DNA of 64,000 nucleotides. Origin: Lachnospiraceae bacterium (lineage in GTDB: Bacteria > Bacillota > Clostridia > Lachnospirales > Lachnospiraceae). The position numbers and the translations under genes were made by a program. Location: contig JAFPWO010000025.1 of assembly GCA_017394885.1 (NCBI GenBank), positions 55,386 to 119,385 on the forward strand. The letters run 5' to 3'. Of this stretch, positions 34,572 to 43,246 are shown piece by piece (positions within the stretch are counted from its first letter, which is position 1; every line of letters starts with the position of its first letter). The notes under the pieces were generated by a model. That model was not told the origin of the DNA. It saw nothing but the letters and a program-made list of their open reading frames with translations, and made no database searches.

Positions 34572-35684
34572 ATGGAAGAGACGAAAAACAGAGGAAAACT
34601 GGGCTTCGGCCTGATGCGTCTGCCGAAGATCGGCGAAGAATTTGACGATGAACAGATCTGCCGGATGGTCGACGCCTTCCTGGCAGCCGGCTACACCTAT
34701 TTTGACACAGCCTTTGTTTACTTAGGCTCGGAAGAGGCAACGAAGCGCTGTCTGGTGGACCGCTATCCCCGGGACGCGTATACCCTCGCGAGCAAGGTCA
34801 ACGTCGGCGTCGTCAAGACCGCGGAAGAAGCCAAGCAGCAGCTGGAGATCAGTCTGCAGCGCACCGGCGCCGGGTATTTTGACTACTATCTGCTGCACGC
34901 CCTGATGCCGGACCGGTATAAGAAGTTTGAAGAATACGGGCTGTGGGACTACATCAAAGAGAAAAAAGCGGAAGGCGTGATCCGCCATATCGGCTTCTCC
35001 TTCCATGCGACGCCGGAGATTCTGGAAGAGGTCCTGAGCGCGCATCCGGAAGTGGAATTCGTGCAGCTGCAGATCAATTACGCCGACTGGGAGAATGAAC
35101 ACATCCAGGCCCGAAAAAATTATGAGATCGTGCGGAAATACGGCAAAAAGGTCGTGATCATGGAACCGGTCAAGGGCGGAAGACTGGCCGACCCGGATGA
35201 GGCCGTCAAAGCGCTCTTTGACGCGGTGAATCCGGACGCTACTTATGCCTCCTGGGCGCTTCGCTTCGCGGCCGGGCTGGACGGCCTGCTGGCGGTGCTT
35301 TCCGGGATGTCCACGATCGAACAGATGGAAGACAATCTGAAGACGATGACGGATCTTAAGCCGTTCAATGAGGCGGAGCAGGAAGCCATCGATAAAGCAA
35401 TGGACTTCTACGCGCATCCGGTGACGATCCCCTGTACCGCCTGCCGGTACTGCACGGACGGCTGCCCGATGCAGATCAACATTCCCGAGATCTTCAAGGC
35501 GTACAATATCGTACTGAGCGGCGGCGCCATGTGGGAAGCCGGCCCGGCTTATAAGCGGGCGACGAAGGAGAGCGGAAAGGCCTCCGACTGCATCGGATGC
35601 GGACAGTGCGAGAGCATGTGCCCGCAGCAGATCCCGATCATAGAGACGCTGGCTAAGATCGCGGAGAAACTGGAGAAGAGATAA
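34572..35684 (+). CDS. Aldo/keto reductase with a C-terminal 4Fe-4S domain
   Basis: 370 residues: a TIM-barrel aldo/keto reductase domain (DTAFVYLGSEE, SKVNVG, FSFHATPEILEEV, IMEPVKGGRL) followed by a ferredoxin-like tail with CTACRYCTDGCP near 288 and CIGCGQCESMCP near 340. Such fusions in anaerobes couple reduction of a carbonyl to iron-sulfur electron transfer; the substrate is unknown. GAGGAGAAAG precedes the start. It is the last gene of the operon. Confidence 0.93.
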   Translation: MEETKNRGKLGFGLMRLPKIGEEFDDEQICRMVDAFLAAGYTYFDTAFVYLGSEEATKRCLVDRYPRDAYTLASKVNVGVVKTAEEAKQQLEISLQRTGAGYFDYYLLHALMPDRYKKFEEYGLWDYIKEKKAEGVIRHIGFSFHATPEILEEVLSAHPEVEFVQLQINYADWENEHIQARKNYEIVRKYGKKVVIMEPVKGGRLADPDEAVKALFDAVNPDATYASWALRFAAGLDGLLAVLSGMSTIEQMEDNLKTMTDLKPFNEAEQEAIDKAMDFYAHPVTIPCTACRYCTDGCPMQINIPEIFKAYNIVLSGGAMWEAGPAYKRATKESGKASDCIGCGQCESMCPQQIPIIETLAKIAEKLEKR

Positions 35685-35689
35685 GACAA

Positions 35690-35766
35690 ATTGTCATCCT
35701 GAGCGAGCAAAGCGAGTCGAAGGATCCCATGATTTTACAACACTTTATGGGATTCTTCGACTCGCC
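35690..35766. repeat. REP-like interspersed palindrome
   Basis: A 19-bp near-perfect inverted repeat (35712-35730 with 35747-35765, one mismatch) separated by 16 nt is preceded by the common GTCATCCTGAGCGAGCAAAG sequence. This type of element is found dispersed through many bacterial genomes and may also end the aldo/keto reductase transcript. Confidence 0.65.
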
Positions 35767-35817
35767 TTCTTCAAATAGAAAAGCTCTATTTATACAGTAC
35801 TGATATGATCGAATCGA

Positions 35818-36513
35818 TTACGGTACCACTTTTATGTTCTCGATTATTATCACATTAGTGTCGTGAGGCAGGGAACTGCTCATTGAAAAGAATAACGTTC
35901 CTGTGGTATTGTACCAAATATAATCACTTATATCGTCTTCCGAAATATAGCAGTCTATTTCGTAAGCCCCAATCACTATAGATAAGTGTTGGCGCTCATC
36001 ATCACCTTCAAAGATATAAATCGCCGAACCGGAGTGAGATTTATCACATTCAAGAACAAAAGCATCTCCATCGGTGTTCTCAAAAGTGTAAAGCCGGGAA
36101 TCCTCCAGAATCTCAGTATCAGTTAACTGAAAATCATCTGGCATCCATTCAACGATGAGTTCAGGCAGGGCATCCGAGGTCTTCTCACCGAAAAACCGAT
36201 ACACGATATATTCATTATAAATGCTCTTAAGCCAGTTGAAAAATTCTGCCCGGGCAGTCGTATTGAAACTGAAGAATGCTGTGATCAGCAAAATGATGAT
36301 AAGACAGATTGCAGCCAGGCGTTTGCGAGAGCGTCGCCGCTTTATAGTTGCTTCTTCAGCACTTTGCCTGATAGAGGCAATACTCTGCTGGAAAGTCGGT
36401 GAGAGCATTACAGGTTCGTTATCAAGTACTTCGTCCAGGGCAGCCAAACGCCGCTCGGCATAGATCCGGGCTGCGTTCCGTAATTCTTTTTTGCTGAAAG
36501 AACTCTTTGCCAT
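35818..36513 (-). CDS. Membrane anti-sigma-like protein, DUF4367
   Basis: 231 residues: a cytoplasmic N-terminal part, a KRRRSRKR stretch, one membrane helix (66-83), and an outer C-terminal domain that resembles DUF4367 (VEWMPDDFQLTDTE and SIVIGAYEIDCYISEDDI). Such proteins often sit 3' of an ECF sigma factor gene and hold it at the membrane. Here it starts 3 bases after the sigma stop codon. Composition is more AT-rich than neighbours, and no zinc-binding HxxxCxxC is seen in the N-terminus. Confidence 0.75.
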   Translation of the reverse strand: MAKSSFSKKELRNAARIYAERRLAALDEVLDNEPVMLSPTFQQSIASIRQSAEEATIKRRRSRKRLAAICLIIILLITAFFSFNTTARAEFFNWLKSIYNEYIVYRFFGEKTSDALPELIVEWMPDDFQLTDTEILEDSRLYTFENTDGDAFVLECDKSHSGSAIYIFEGDDERQHLSIVIGAYEIDCYISEDDISDYIWYNTTGTLFFSMSSSLPHDTNVIIIENIKVVP

Positions 36514-36516
36514 GCT

Positions 36517-37026
36517 TTACTCCAATTCCGTCAGGATCTGCGCCAGTTTTTGCTTTGCCCGGCGAGCTTTGCCTGTGATGGAAAAATAACTCTGGCTATT
36601 CAGTTCCGATATTTCATGGTAAGAGTAGCCGTAATAGTAACGAAGCAGGATGATCTCACGGTATTCCGCAGGCAGATCAAGAAGCGCTTTGGAAAGGATT
36701 TCATCTTCTCCCCAGTTCACGTTTGACATCAACTCTCGTTCGCGCTCCTCCAGAGGCAAGCCCGGATGAGAACGGCGAATATGATCGATGGCTTTGTGTT
36801 CTGTTACCAAAGCAAGATAGGAACGGGTTTTCTGTCGGTCCGATAAATTGATTTTTTCCAAGTTATCAGCAATATATAAAAAAGCATCCTGTACTACGTC
36901 TTCGGCGTCTGCCGCAACAGGCAAAATACGGCGCGCAACACGCACCATAAATTCAGCGTAATCCTTGTAGATAACGCTGAATTTCTCTTTTTCTTCTTCT
37001 GTATCAAAGGTCAGCAGAAGAATCAC
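36517..37026 (-). CDS. ECF-type RNA polymerase sigma factor
   Basis: 169 residues with sigma region 2 (DAEDVVQDAFLYIADNL, about 39-56) and region 4 (LPAEYREIILLRYYYGYSYHEISEL, described by the conserved LRYYYGYSYHEI), and no region 3, as in ECF factors. The GTG at 37026 follows TTAGGAGGG, so I place the start there although the frame is open upstream. Its promoter on the minus strand is at 37050-37078. It is paired with a DUF4367 protein, probably its anti-sigma. Confidence 0.92.
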   Translation of the reverse strand: MILLLTFDTEEEKEKFSVIYKDYAEFMVRVARRILPVAADAEDVVQDAFLYIADNLEKINLSDRQKTRSYLALVTEHKAIDHIRRSHPGLPLEERERELMSNVNWGEDEILSKALLDLPAEYREIILLRYYYGYSYHEISELNSQSYFSITGKARRAKQKLAQILTELE

Positions 37027-37049
37027 GATAACCCTCCTAAAACAATAAT

Positions 37050-37078
37050 ATTCTAACATGCTTCGTATTCAAACTCAA
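37050..37078 (-). promoter_or_regulatory. Predicted promoter of the sigma/anti-sigma operon
   Basis: On the minus strand, -35 TTGAGT (37073-37078) and -10 TAGAAT (37050-37055), spacer 17 nt. Confidence 0.55.
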
Positions 37079-37234
37079 GCTTAGGGAAAATTGGTGGCTT
37101 TTTCTGGAAGATGGAAAAAATAAGCCACTTTAGAAAATATTCCTAAATTTTAGAAAAGTTTAAAATATGAAAAGCGACAACATTACTTTTCCGATCTCGC
37201 TTTATATTTAGAAATAATAAAAAGAGGTGTCGTT

Positions 37235-37528
37235 ATGAAAAGAAAATGTATCATTTCAGGGGTTAATACTGTTTATGGAATCCAAAATGGAACTTTTTAC
37301 ATCCCAGATCCGGAGTAATATAAAGGGCTTGAAATTGGCGTCTATTTTGTTACAATAACAGTATTATTACCCGTTGCGATTCCAATCGCCCCTGCTATCA
37401 ATTCTGATAACGAATTGAGAACAGAAGTGATAATAGGTAGTATTACAAAAACTGGGAATGAACTACTATTCCCAGTTATTTGCATAACCGATCATGTCGC
37501 AATGATTAGGAGGGACATATGCATATAG
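37235..37528 (+). pseudogene. Possible small-protein gene with an in-frame stop
   Basis: From ATG 37235, after AAAGAGGTG, the frame runs 27 codons to TAA at 37316-37318, then stays open to TAG 37526. The second part contains a hydrophobic stretch (VYFVTITVLLPVAIPIAPAI) typical of a membrane helix. Total span is 98 codons. I recognise no family. It could be two short peptides or a decayed gene of the acquired island. Confidence 0.3.
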
Positions 37529-37573
37529 TGGTATCAATCAATTTCGCTTATAAATAGTAACAGGAGGTAGCAG

Positions 37574-37753
37574 ATGGTCTGGATTATTATTGCGCTTGTG
37601 GGAATATGCGCCGGTTCTGCAGTGTATTTTGGATTTAAAGCCGCAGAGATCCCACAGGAAGAGAAAGAAACAAAAACATATTACGTCAGAATCACGGCGA
37701 TTCTGACGGGTATCAGTCTGATACTGCAGAGCTTGCTTGTGGTTGCGATGTAA
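37574..37753 (+). CDS. Small two-helix membrane protein
   Basis: 59 residues: one hydrophobic helix at the N-terminus (about 2-21), a charged middle (EIPQEEKETKTYYVR) and a second helix at the C-terminus (about 42-59). AGGAGGTAG precedes the ATG, and the next gene starts 35 bases after the stop. I do not recognise a family. The strong ribosome site and clean two-helix shape support a real gene. Confidence 0.55.
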   Translation: MVWIIIALVGICAGSAVYFGFKAAEIPQEEKETKTYYVRITAILTGISLILQSLLVVAM

Positions 37754-37788
37754 TTACAGTTAAATGGCACAAATGAGGAGGGAGAGTA

Positions 37789-38688
37789 ATGAAAAAATCA
37801 TGGAAAATCATTTTGCTTGTCATAAGCCTTCTTATTATCGGGGTGATCGCCTATTTCCTGCGGCATCCGAAACCCGAGGAAACCGCTGTCGCGATTCGTG
37901 ATGTGCCCCGTGCTAAGCTGGTCCTTGAAGAAGATGACCGCTTATACCTTCATCTGGAAGAGGTTCGATATACCGCTGTCGGAATGGCGGCAAGAGACAG
38001 TGTGATGAAAGATACCCTCCGCGGATACTCCATCGATGACGGACGGTTCTACCAGTACTATTATTCCTTCAACGAGCTGGATCCATCCGAGTATCTAGCC
38101 GCCTTCTCGAAAGATGATCTCGCTCCGTTGGCATCCGGAGAGGAAGGCATCATGATCTATCAGGCGACAAGCGCAAAAGAGATGCCGGAAGCGCTGCAGA
38201 AGATCATGAAAAGCTATCAGGACCGCGATTCTGAAGAGGTCATGCAGATCGTGAAGGATATCAGAGATTATGTTGCTCCCGCATTGAAAAATGAACCGAT
38301 TGACAATAAAGGCCGCATAGAGGTCAATGATGACAGAAATGCGGGATGTACAGAGTTTGTGTGCGGAACATATCATTTCTTCTACAACCCCGGTTTTCGC
38401 GAGATCATGGCAATCAGCAGCGATGCAAAGAGCGATGCGGCAGAAAAAGCAGAAAAGCCTGACGCGGTACGGGAGCGGGCAGACGGCCTTTTTATTCTTG
38501 TAAAAGGGAAGAAATTGCTGGAGAATTGTACCGTCCGTACGGAAAGCAATGAAGCCGGGCTGCATTTTTATTATGACTATAAAATGGATGACAAAACGCT
38601 GATTTCAGCCGGACTTATTGATTGTCTCGATTCAGGGGAAATCACAGAAGCGGTTTTCGGGATCATCGCCCTTCCGGCTGAAAAATAA
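37789..38688 (+). CDS. Uncharacterised membrane-anchored protein
   Basis: 299 residues: one N-terminal membrane helix (about 6-24) and a large extracytoplasmic domain with no motif I recognise. Two cysteines (in NAGCTEFVCGTY) could form a disulfide. GGAGGGAG precedes the start. It lies in the AT-richer island after the small two-helix protein and is divergent from the ECF pair, so it may be under that sigma factor, which is only inference. Confidence 0.65.
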   Translation: MKKSWKIILLVISLLIIGVIAYFLRHPKPEETAVAIRDVPRAKLVLEEDDRLYLHLEEVRYTAVGMAARDSVMKDTLRGYSIDDGRFYQYYYSFNELDPSEYLAAFSKDDLAPLASGEEGIMIYQATSAKEMPEALQKIMKSYQDRDSEEVMQIVKDIRDYVAPALKNEPIDNKGRIEVNDDRNAGCTEFVCGTYHFFYNPGFREIMAISSDAKSDAAEKAEKPDAVRERADGLFILVKGKKLLENCTVRTESNEAGLHFYYDYKMDDKTLISAGLIDCLDSGEITEAVFGIIALPAEK

Positions 38689-38725
38689 CAGAAAAACAAA
38701 CTTTATCATTTCTGGACGAAGGAGA

Positions 38726-38754
38726 TAGATAAAAGGATCAGAATCTGTTATAAT
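38726..38754 (+). promoter_or_regulatory. Predicted promoter of a small membrane protein gene
   Basis: Extended -10 TGTTATAAT (TATAAT at 38749-38754) with a weak -35 TAGATA (38726-38731), spacer 17 nt. Confidence 0.55.
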
Positions 38755-38815
38755 AAAACAGGAAATCAGAGACAGCCGGTATGTTTTATGAAAAAGGCAA
38801 TGCGGAGGTACGGTA

Positions 38816-39061
38816 ATGCTTGAAAAACACGATATCATCCGAAGAGTGTTATATGCATTATTATTTATCGCCCTGCTGCTGCAAAGGCGCTGGATCATCT
38901 ATTGTGTCTGCATCCTGGGGATTGCCGTTCACATCTGGCTTCTGCGAAAAAAAGCAGTGGAAAACCGGCTGCTGCTCTGGGTCCCGCTCGTGGTATTTGC
39001 CCTTGTGGCAGTGGGAACTGCCGTATTTGCCATCATAAACGGAGGAAACGCCGGGGCATAA
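38816..39061 (+). CDS. Small three-helix membrane protein
   Basis: 81 residues, mostly hydrophobic: helices near 9-20, 27-43 and 54-73, with RRV, RKK and NGGNAG loops. GGAGGTACGGT precedes the ATG and an extended -10 promoter lies 60 bases upstream. No family is recognisable. Confidence 0.55.
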   Translation: MLEKHDIIRRVLYALLFIALLLQRRWIIYCVCILGIAVHIWLLRKKAVENRLLLWVPLVVFALVAVGTAVFAIINGGNAGA

Positions 39062-39087
39062 AGAAACAGGCGGAATAGATTTAGGAT

Positions 39088-39152
39088 ACAAAAAGATCGG
39101 GGACGTTTCTCAGTGAGACACTTGGGAAACGTCCCCGATCTGTCCTGTTTTT
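39088..39152. terminator. Bidirectional terminator with a GGGGACG palindrome
   Basis: A 15-bp perfect stem (39095-39109 with 39126-39140) and 16-nt loop lies between converging genes, with TTTTTG on the minus side and TGTTTTT on the plus side. It may also be a copy of a dispersed GGGGAC palindrome. Confidence 0.8.
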
Positions 39153-40434
39153 ACTCGCCGGGCTTGTACGGCGTGCCGTACTGCTTGGCGATATAACCTT
39201 CCTTGCCGGAGCTGTGCTGATTGGTCCCGGTGGTGTCGGTCGGTTCATTGTCGACGACGTGGTACCACTCATCCAGTTCTTCCAGGATCCGCAGGACGTG
39301 GCCGGTGTGGAAATACAGGACGTAGTCGCCTTCTTTGACAATATTGTCGTTGTTTTCCAGGCTCGGCGTGGAGCGCATGCGGAGGTTGTCCGTGTTCACG
39401 GTCAGGTACAGCAATTCGGTGATCAGGAACTTGTTGACGTAGCCCTCGCGGCCCGTGCATTCCTGCGCGCTGCCGCGGCCGTTGGTCGGCTGATTGTCGA
39501 TGATGTGGGCCCACTCATTTTCGATCTCCAGCAGCTCCACGAAGTGACCGGTCTGGAAGTAGCAGATCAGGTTATCCTCTTCGACACTGGGCGAAGAGCG
39601 GAAGCGGACGCTGGTGGTGTTGATGAATACGCCGCTCTTGATCGTGACCGGCGGCAGCGGTTCCTTGCTTTCGCCGCTGCTTTCCCCGGCGTCGGACGTG
39701 GTGTCTTCTTCGGTCTGGGCCGGCTCGGTCTCGGACTCGGATTCGGTCGGCTCTTCGGTCGCTTCGGTCGTCTCCGGGATCTCGTAATTGCCGGCTGCCA
39801 TCTGGCTCAGGAGCTGATGCAGCCGGGCGTCGGACTGGGAAGCCGTTTCATAGGCAGCCGTGACCGCGGTGAGGCGCCCGTTGATGAGCGGGCTGGCATT
39901 GACCTGGTTCAGAATGTACTGATACTGTGCCGTCTGGGCCGATCCGTCCCCGGAAAGCTCTTCCATGGTCATCAGCTTCAGATTCCCTGCCGAATCGGGG
40001 ACCGTGTAGAACCAGCCGTAGCCGGGCAGGAGCGTATCGATGGAGTTGAACTTGGTCTGATACTCCACATACAGCGCGGATTCTCCTTCCGCCTCCCCGT
40101 CGCAGCGGTAGACGGCGATATCTTTGAAATCTTCATAGACCTTGGCTTCCAGGACCATGATCGCCCCGTTGACGGAGGCCTCGGGCACTAAAATGTCCCG
40201 CATGGCCGTGGAATCAGCCTGCAGTTTGGCGGTGAAATAATCCGCGATCAGCTTATTGACGGCAGCGTTGTCCGAGAGGCTCCAGGCTTCCGGCGCTTCC
40301 GTGGAGGTCTCCTCGGAGCTGTCGGGGAGAGATGCCTGCGAATCGGAGGCACCGGTCGTGCCCGGCTGGGAAGAACAGCCGGCCGCAGCCAGGACCAGGC
40401 CGATGAGCAGCAGAAAAACAAGCAGTTTCTTCAT
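39151..40434 (-). CDS. Lipoprotein with two SH3-like repeats
   Basis: 427 residues. A lipoprotein signal ends in LAAAGC (Cys 20), followed by a Ser/Thr/Glu linker, an alpha/beta domain (about 55-215), a second acidic linker and two bacterial SH3-like repeats (about 270-340 and 345-425), each ending in GREGY or GKEGY. SH3 repeats often bind peptidoglycan. It is processed by Lgt, whose gene is in the same window. It sits 24 bases downstream of the M3 peptidase gene on the same strand. Confidence 0.82.
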   Translation of the reverse strand: MKKLLVFLLLIGLVLAAAGCSSQPGTTGASDSQASLPDSSEETSTEAPEAWSLSDNAAVNKLIADYFTAKLQADSTAMRDILVPEASVNGAIMVLEAKVYEDFKDIAVYRCDGEAEGESALYVEYQTKFNSIDTLLPGYGWFYTVPDSAGNLKLMTMEELSGDGSAQTAQYQYILNQVNASPLINGRLTAVTAAYETASQSDARLHQLLSQMAAGNYEIPETTEATEEPTESESETEPAQTEEDTTSDAGESSGESKEPLPPVTIKSGVFINTTSVRFRSSPSVEEDNLICYFQTGHFVELLEIENEWAHIIDNQPTNGRGSAQECTGREGYVNKFLITELLYLTVNTDNLRMRSTPSLENNDNIVKEGDYVLYFHTGHVLRILEELDEWYHVVDNEPTDTTGTNQHSSGKEGYIAKQYGTPYKPGE

Positions 40435-40458
40435 AATACCTTCCTTTCTTCGGACGGT

Positions 40459-42141
40459 TTATTCCGGCCGGATACTTTCCAGAAGCGCTTCGACTTTAGA
40501 AGCGACTTCCTTTAACGCACCGGGCTCGAACGGTGAGGCCAGGCCGGCTTCTTTTAAGAGCTGCGGCCAGAGCTTCGTGCCGCCTTTTTTCGAGAGGGCA
40601 ATATAGCGTCTGAAAGCTTCCTCGTAGTTCTCCTGGGAGGCCAGCAGGAATTCGAACGCGGCGGTCTGGGCCAGCACGTAATCAATGTAATAGAAGGGGC
40701 TCTCGTAAATGTGCATCTGATACTGCCAGCGGGTGCCTTCCTCCAGATAGGGGATGCCGGCGGTGCTGAGCCACGGCCTGAACTGGGCTTCCAGCCTGTT
40801 CCAGGCTTCTTTCCGCTCGGCCGGCGTCATGTCGGGGTTCTCGTAGACGACGTGCTGATAGGCGTCCACGATGGTTCCGTACGGGATGAACGTCAGCGCG
40901 TCCAGCGCGTGCATGAAGCGGTAGTCCGCAGCCTTCTCCCCGAAGAACAGCTCCATATACGGCCAGGCAAAGAATTCCATGCTCATGGAATGCGTTTCCG
41001 CGGTCTCCATGCCCATGCCCAGTTCAAAGGGCTCGTTGTCAAAGGTGAAATAGGCGTTTAAGGCGTGGCCGGCTTCGTGGGTCATGACGTCCACGTCCCC
41101 GGCAGTGCCGTTGAAATTGGCCAGGATGAACGGCTGCTTATACAGCTCGAAAGCCGTGCAGTAGCCGCCGCCCCACTTATTCTTCCGGGAGTCCACGTCA
41201 AAGGCTTCGTTCTCGATCATCATATCGATAAAGGCGCCGGTCTCGGGACCCATCGCGTGGTACATTTTCTTCGCGGCGTCAAAGATTTCCTGCTTGCCGA
41301 AGGGCTTCGGATCGCCGCCGGGGATGACCACGTCGTTATCGTAGAGCTTGTAATCCGTGATGCCGAGGCGCTTCGCGTTTTCCGTGCGCAGCCGGGCCAC
41401 GACGGGTACGATATCCTCGAGGATATTTTTGCGCAGCGTCTCGATCATCTCCCGGTCGTAGCTGAGCCGCTCCATGCGGTAATAGCCCATCTCGATAAAG
41501 TTGGCATAGCCCATCTTTTTCGCCATGCGGTCGCGGACGTGGACCATGCGGTCGAAGATATCGTCCAGCTCGGCGGCGTGGGCCAAGAGGCCTTTGCCCA
41601 GGGCTTCATAGCACTCGCGGCGGGTGTCGCGGTTTTCGTCCTTGGCATATTTCATGAGGAGCGTGCGCGGCATCTTTTCGCCGCGGAACTCGAATTCCAT
41701 GGAGGCCATCAGCTTGCTGTATTCCATGACGAGCTTGTTTTCTTCCACCATATCCTCCACGATCACGGGAGACATGGCCTTGAGGCTCATTTCCCAGCTC
41801 TTAAAGACCAGCGGGCCGAGCTTTTCTTCCAGCTGCGGGCGGAGCGGGGACTCCAGCATCGCTTTGGCATATTCCTGGCCGAGCGTCTGCGCCTCGGGCA
41901 GGATCTCGTCATAATATTCGTTTTCCGCTACGTAGAATTCGTCCACCGTGTTGATGGTGTAGCGCATCTGCCCTAGAGAGGCATTGGTGAACAGCTTCTT
42001 CTGTTCTTTATGAAATTCTTCGCGGGCGGCTAAAACGTCATCCACTGTCGCGGCGCCGCGGATGCGTTCCACGATGGCCGGGAGCGCTTCGCGAAGCTCT
42101 TCGATCGTGACTCTTTTGTAAGGAAGTTCGCTAACTTTCAT
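40459..42141 (-). CDS. M3 family oligoendopeptidase (PepF-like)
   Basis: 560 residues with the zinc motif HEAGH at 355-359 and the family segments GYYRMERLSYDREM and YTFHAL-type YRFMHALDALTFIPYGT. M3 oligopeptidases cut short peptides in the cytoplasm and help peptide use or signal recycling. The start at 42141 has AAAAGGAGA upstream, and TATAAT lies on the minus strand at 42178-42183 with a weak -35. The SH3 lipoprotein gene follows in the same direction. Confidence 0.93.
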   Translation of the reverse strand: MKVSELPYKRVTIEELREALPAIVERIRGAATVDDVLAAREEFHKEQKKLFTNASLGQMRYTINTVDEFYVAENEYYDEILPEAQTLGQEYAKAMLESPLRPQLEEKLGPLVFKSWEMSLKAMSPVIVEDMVEENKLVMEYSKLMASMEFEFRGEKMPRTLLMKYAKDENRDTRRECYEALGKGLLAHAAELDDIFDRMVHVRDRMAKKMGYANFIEMGYYRMERLSYDREMIETLRKNILEDIVPVVARLRTENAKRLGITDYKLYDNDVVIPGGDPKPFGKQEIFDAAKKMYHAMGPETGAFIDMMIENEAFDVDSRKNKWGGGYCTAFELYKQPFILANFNGTAGDVDVMTHEAGHALNAYFTFDNEPFELGMGMETAETHSMSMEFFAWPYMELFFGEKAADYRFMHALDALTFIPYGTIVDAYQHVVYENPDMTPAERKEAWNRLEAQFRPWLSTAGIPYLEEGTRWQYQMHIYESPFYYIDYVLAQTAAFEFLLASQENYEEAFRRYIALSKKGGTKLWPQLLKEAGLASPFEPGALKEVASKVEALLESIRPE

Positions 42142-42222
42142 CCGTATCTCCTTTTCAGGTTTTTTCTTGATCTGTCATTATACAGGAATCCCGGGCGAAA
42201 TGCTACGGCTTTTTGCCGGCGG

Positions 42223-43143
42223 TCAGTTCAGCCGGGAATAGACGGCTGCGGTTTCGGCAGCCAGGGCGGCGTTGTTTAAAACCAGGCGGATATTGGATTC
42301 CAGGGAATCCCCGCCGGTGATCTCGGCGACTCTCGCCAGAAGGAAAGGTGTAGTCTCTTTGCCCTTGATCCCCTGTGCTTTGCTTTCGGCGATGGCCTGA
42401 TCGATCGCGGCGTTTATGATTTCCGGCGGCATGGAGTATTCTTCGGGGATCGGGTTGGTCACCAGCATGCCGCCGCCGAGCCCCATGGCTTCCTGCGTTT
42501 TCAGGGCCGCGGCCAGCTCTTCCGGGCTGTCCACGCGGTAATCGACGCCGAAGCCGCTCCTGCGGGTATAGAAGGCGGGCAGCTCATCTGTCTGATAGCC
42601 CAGTACCGGAACGCCTTTGGTCTCCAGATATTCCAGGGTAAGCCCCAGATCCAGAATGCTTTTTGCTCCGGCGCAGATGACCATGACCGGGGTTTTTGAA
42701 AGCTCTTCCAGATCCGCGGAGATATCCATGGTGGTTTCCGCGCCGCGGTGTACGCCGCCGATGCCGCCGGTCGCGAAGATTTTGATCCCGGCCATGTGGG
42801 CGATGATCATGGTCGTGGTGACGGTCGTCGCGCCGTCCTCCCCGCGGGCACACAGCAGGGCCAGATCGCGCCTTGACGCCTTGGCGATGGCGCGGCCCTT
42901 CTTCCCGAAATACTCGATTTCATCGGCTGTCAGCCCTGCCTTGAGCCGCCCGCCGATGACGGCGATGGTAGCCGGGACCGCGCCGTGCGCGCGGATGGTT
43001 TCTTCGACCCGCAGCGCCGTCTCCACATTCTGCGGATAAGGCATGCCGTGGGAGATGATCGTGGACTCCAGCGCGACTACCGGCCCGCCCGCCCGGACGG
43101 CTTCGGCCACTTCGGGCTTCACATCCAAAAAGGTATTGAACAT
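42223..43143 (-). CDS. psuG: Pseudouridine-5'-phosphate glycosidase
   Basis: 306 residues with the PsuG pattern VALESTIISHGMPYPQN and ATGGIGGVHRG, plus the KSILDLGLTLEYLET region. It splits pseudouridine 5'-phosphate into ribose 5-phosphate and uracil (reversible), a route for RNA-derived pseudouridine. No psuK kinase or transporter lies next to it. Start 43143 follows AAGGAGAAA, the open frame above it being unlikely coding. Promoter at 43194-43222 is divergent from that of larA. Confidence 0.95.
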   Translation of the reverse strand: MFNTFLDVKPEVAEAVRAGGPVVALESTIISHGMPYPQNVETALRVEETIRAHGAVPATIAVIGGRLKAGLTADEIEYFGKKGRAIAKASRRDLALLCARGEDGATTVTTTMIIAHMAGIKIFATGGIGGVHRGAETTMDISADLEELSKTPVMVICAGAKSILDLGLTLEYLETKGVPVLGYQTDELPAFYTRRSGFGVDYRVDSPEELAAALKTQEAMGLGGGMLVTNPIPEEYSMPPEIINAAIDQAIAESKAQGIKGKETTPFLLARVAEITGGDSLESNIRLVLNNAALAAETAAVYSRLN

Positions 43144-43193
43144 AGTTTCTCCTTGCGAAATGATAAATCGGCGGAATATCCGCTGAAAATGTA

Positions 43194-43222
43194 TAATACC
43201 ATACATCCGGCGGAAAGTCATG
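43194..43222 (-). promoter_or_regulatory. Predicted promoter of psuG
   Basis: On the minus strand, -35 ATGACT (43217-43222) and -10 TATTAT (43194-43199), spacer 17 nt. Confidence 0.5.
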
Positions 43223-43246
43223 AGGAAAATGCTCCGGCCCGTGAAT

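Larger units (their letters stand above)
37027..37573. other. AT-rich divergent intergenic region
   Basis: This is the most AT-rich part of the window. It holds the sigma gene promoter, a GTGGCTT/AAGCCAC inverted repeat (about 37095-37127), a probable gene remnant (37235-37528) and a 12-codon frame with an AGGAGGG ribosome site at 37519. Confidence 0.55.

Noticed and set aside
37519..37557. A 12-codon frame with a strong ribosome site
   Set aside because: Too short to support as a gene and without homology; it is noted only as part of the intergenic region.
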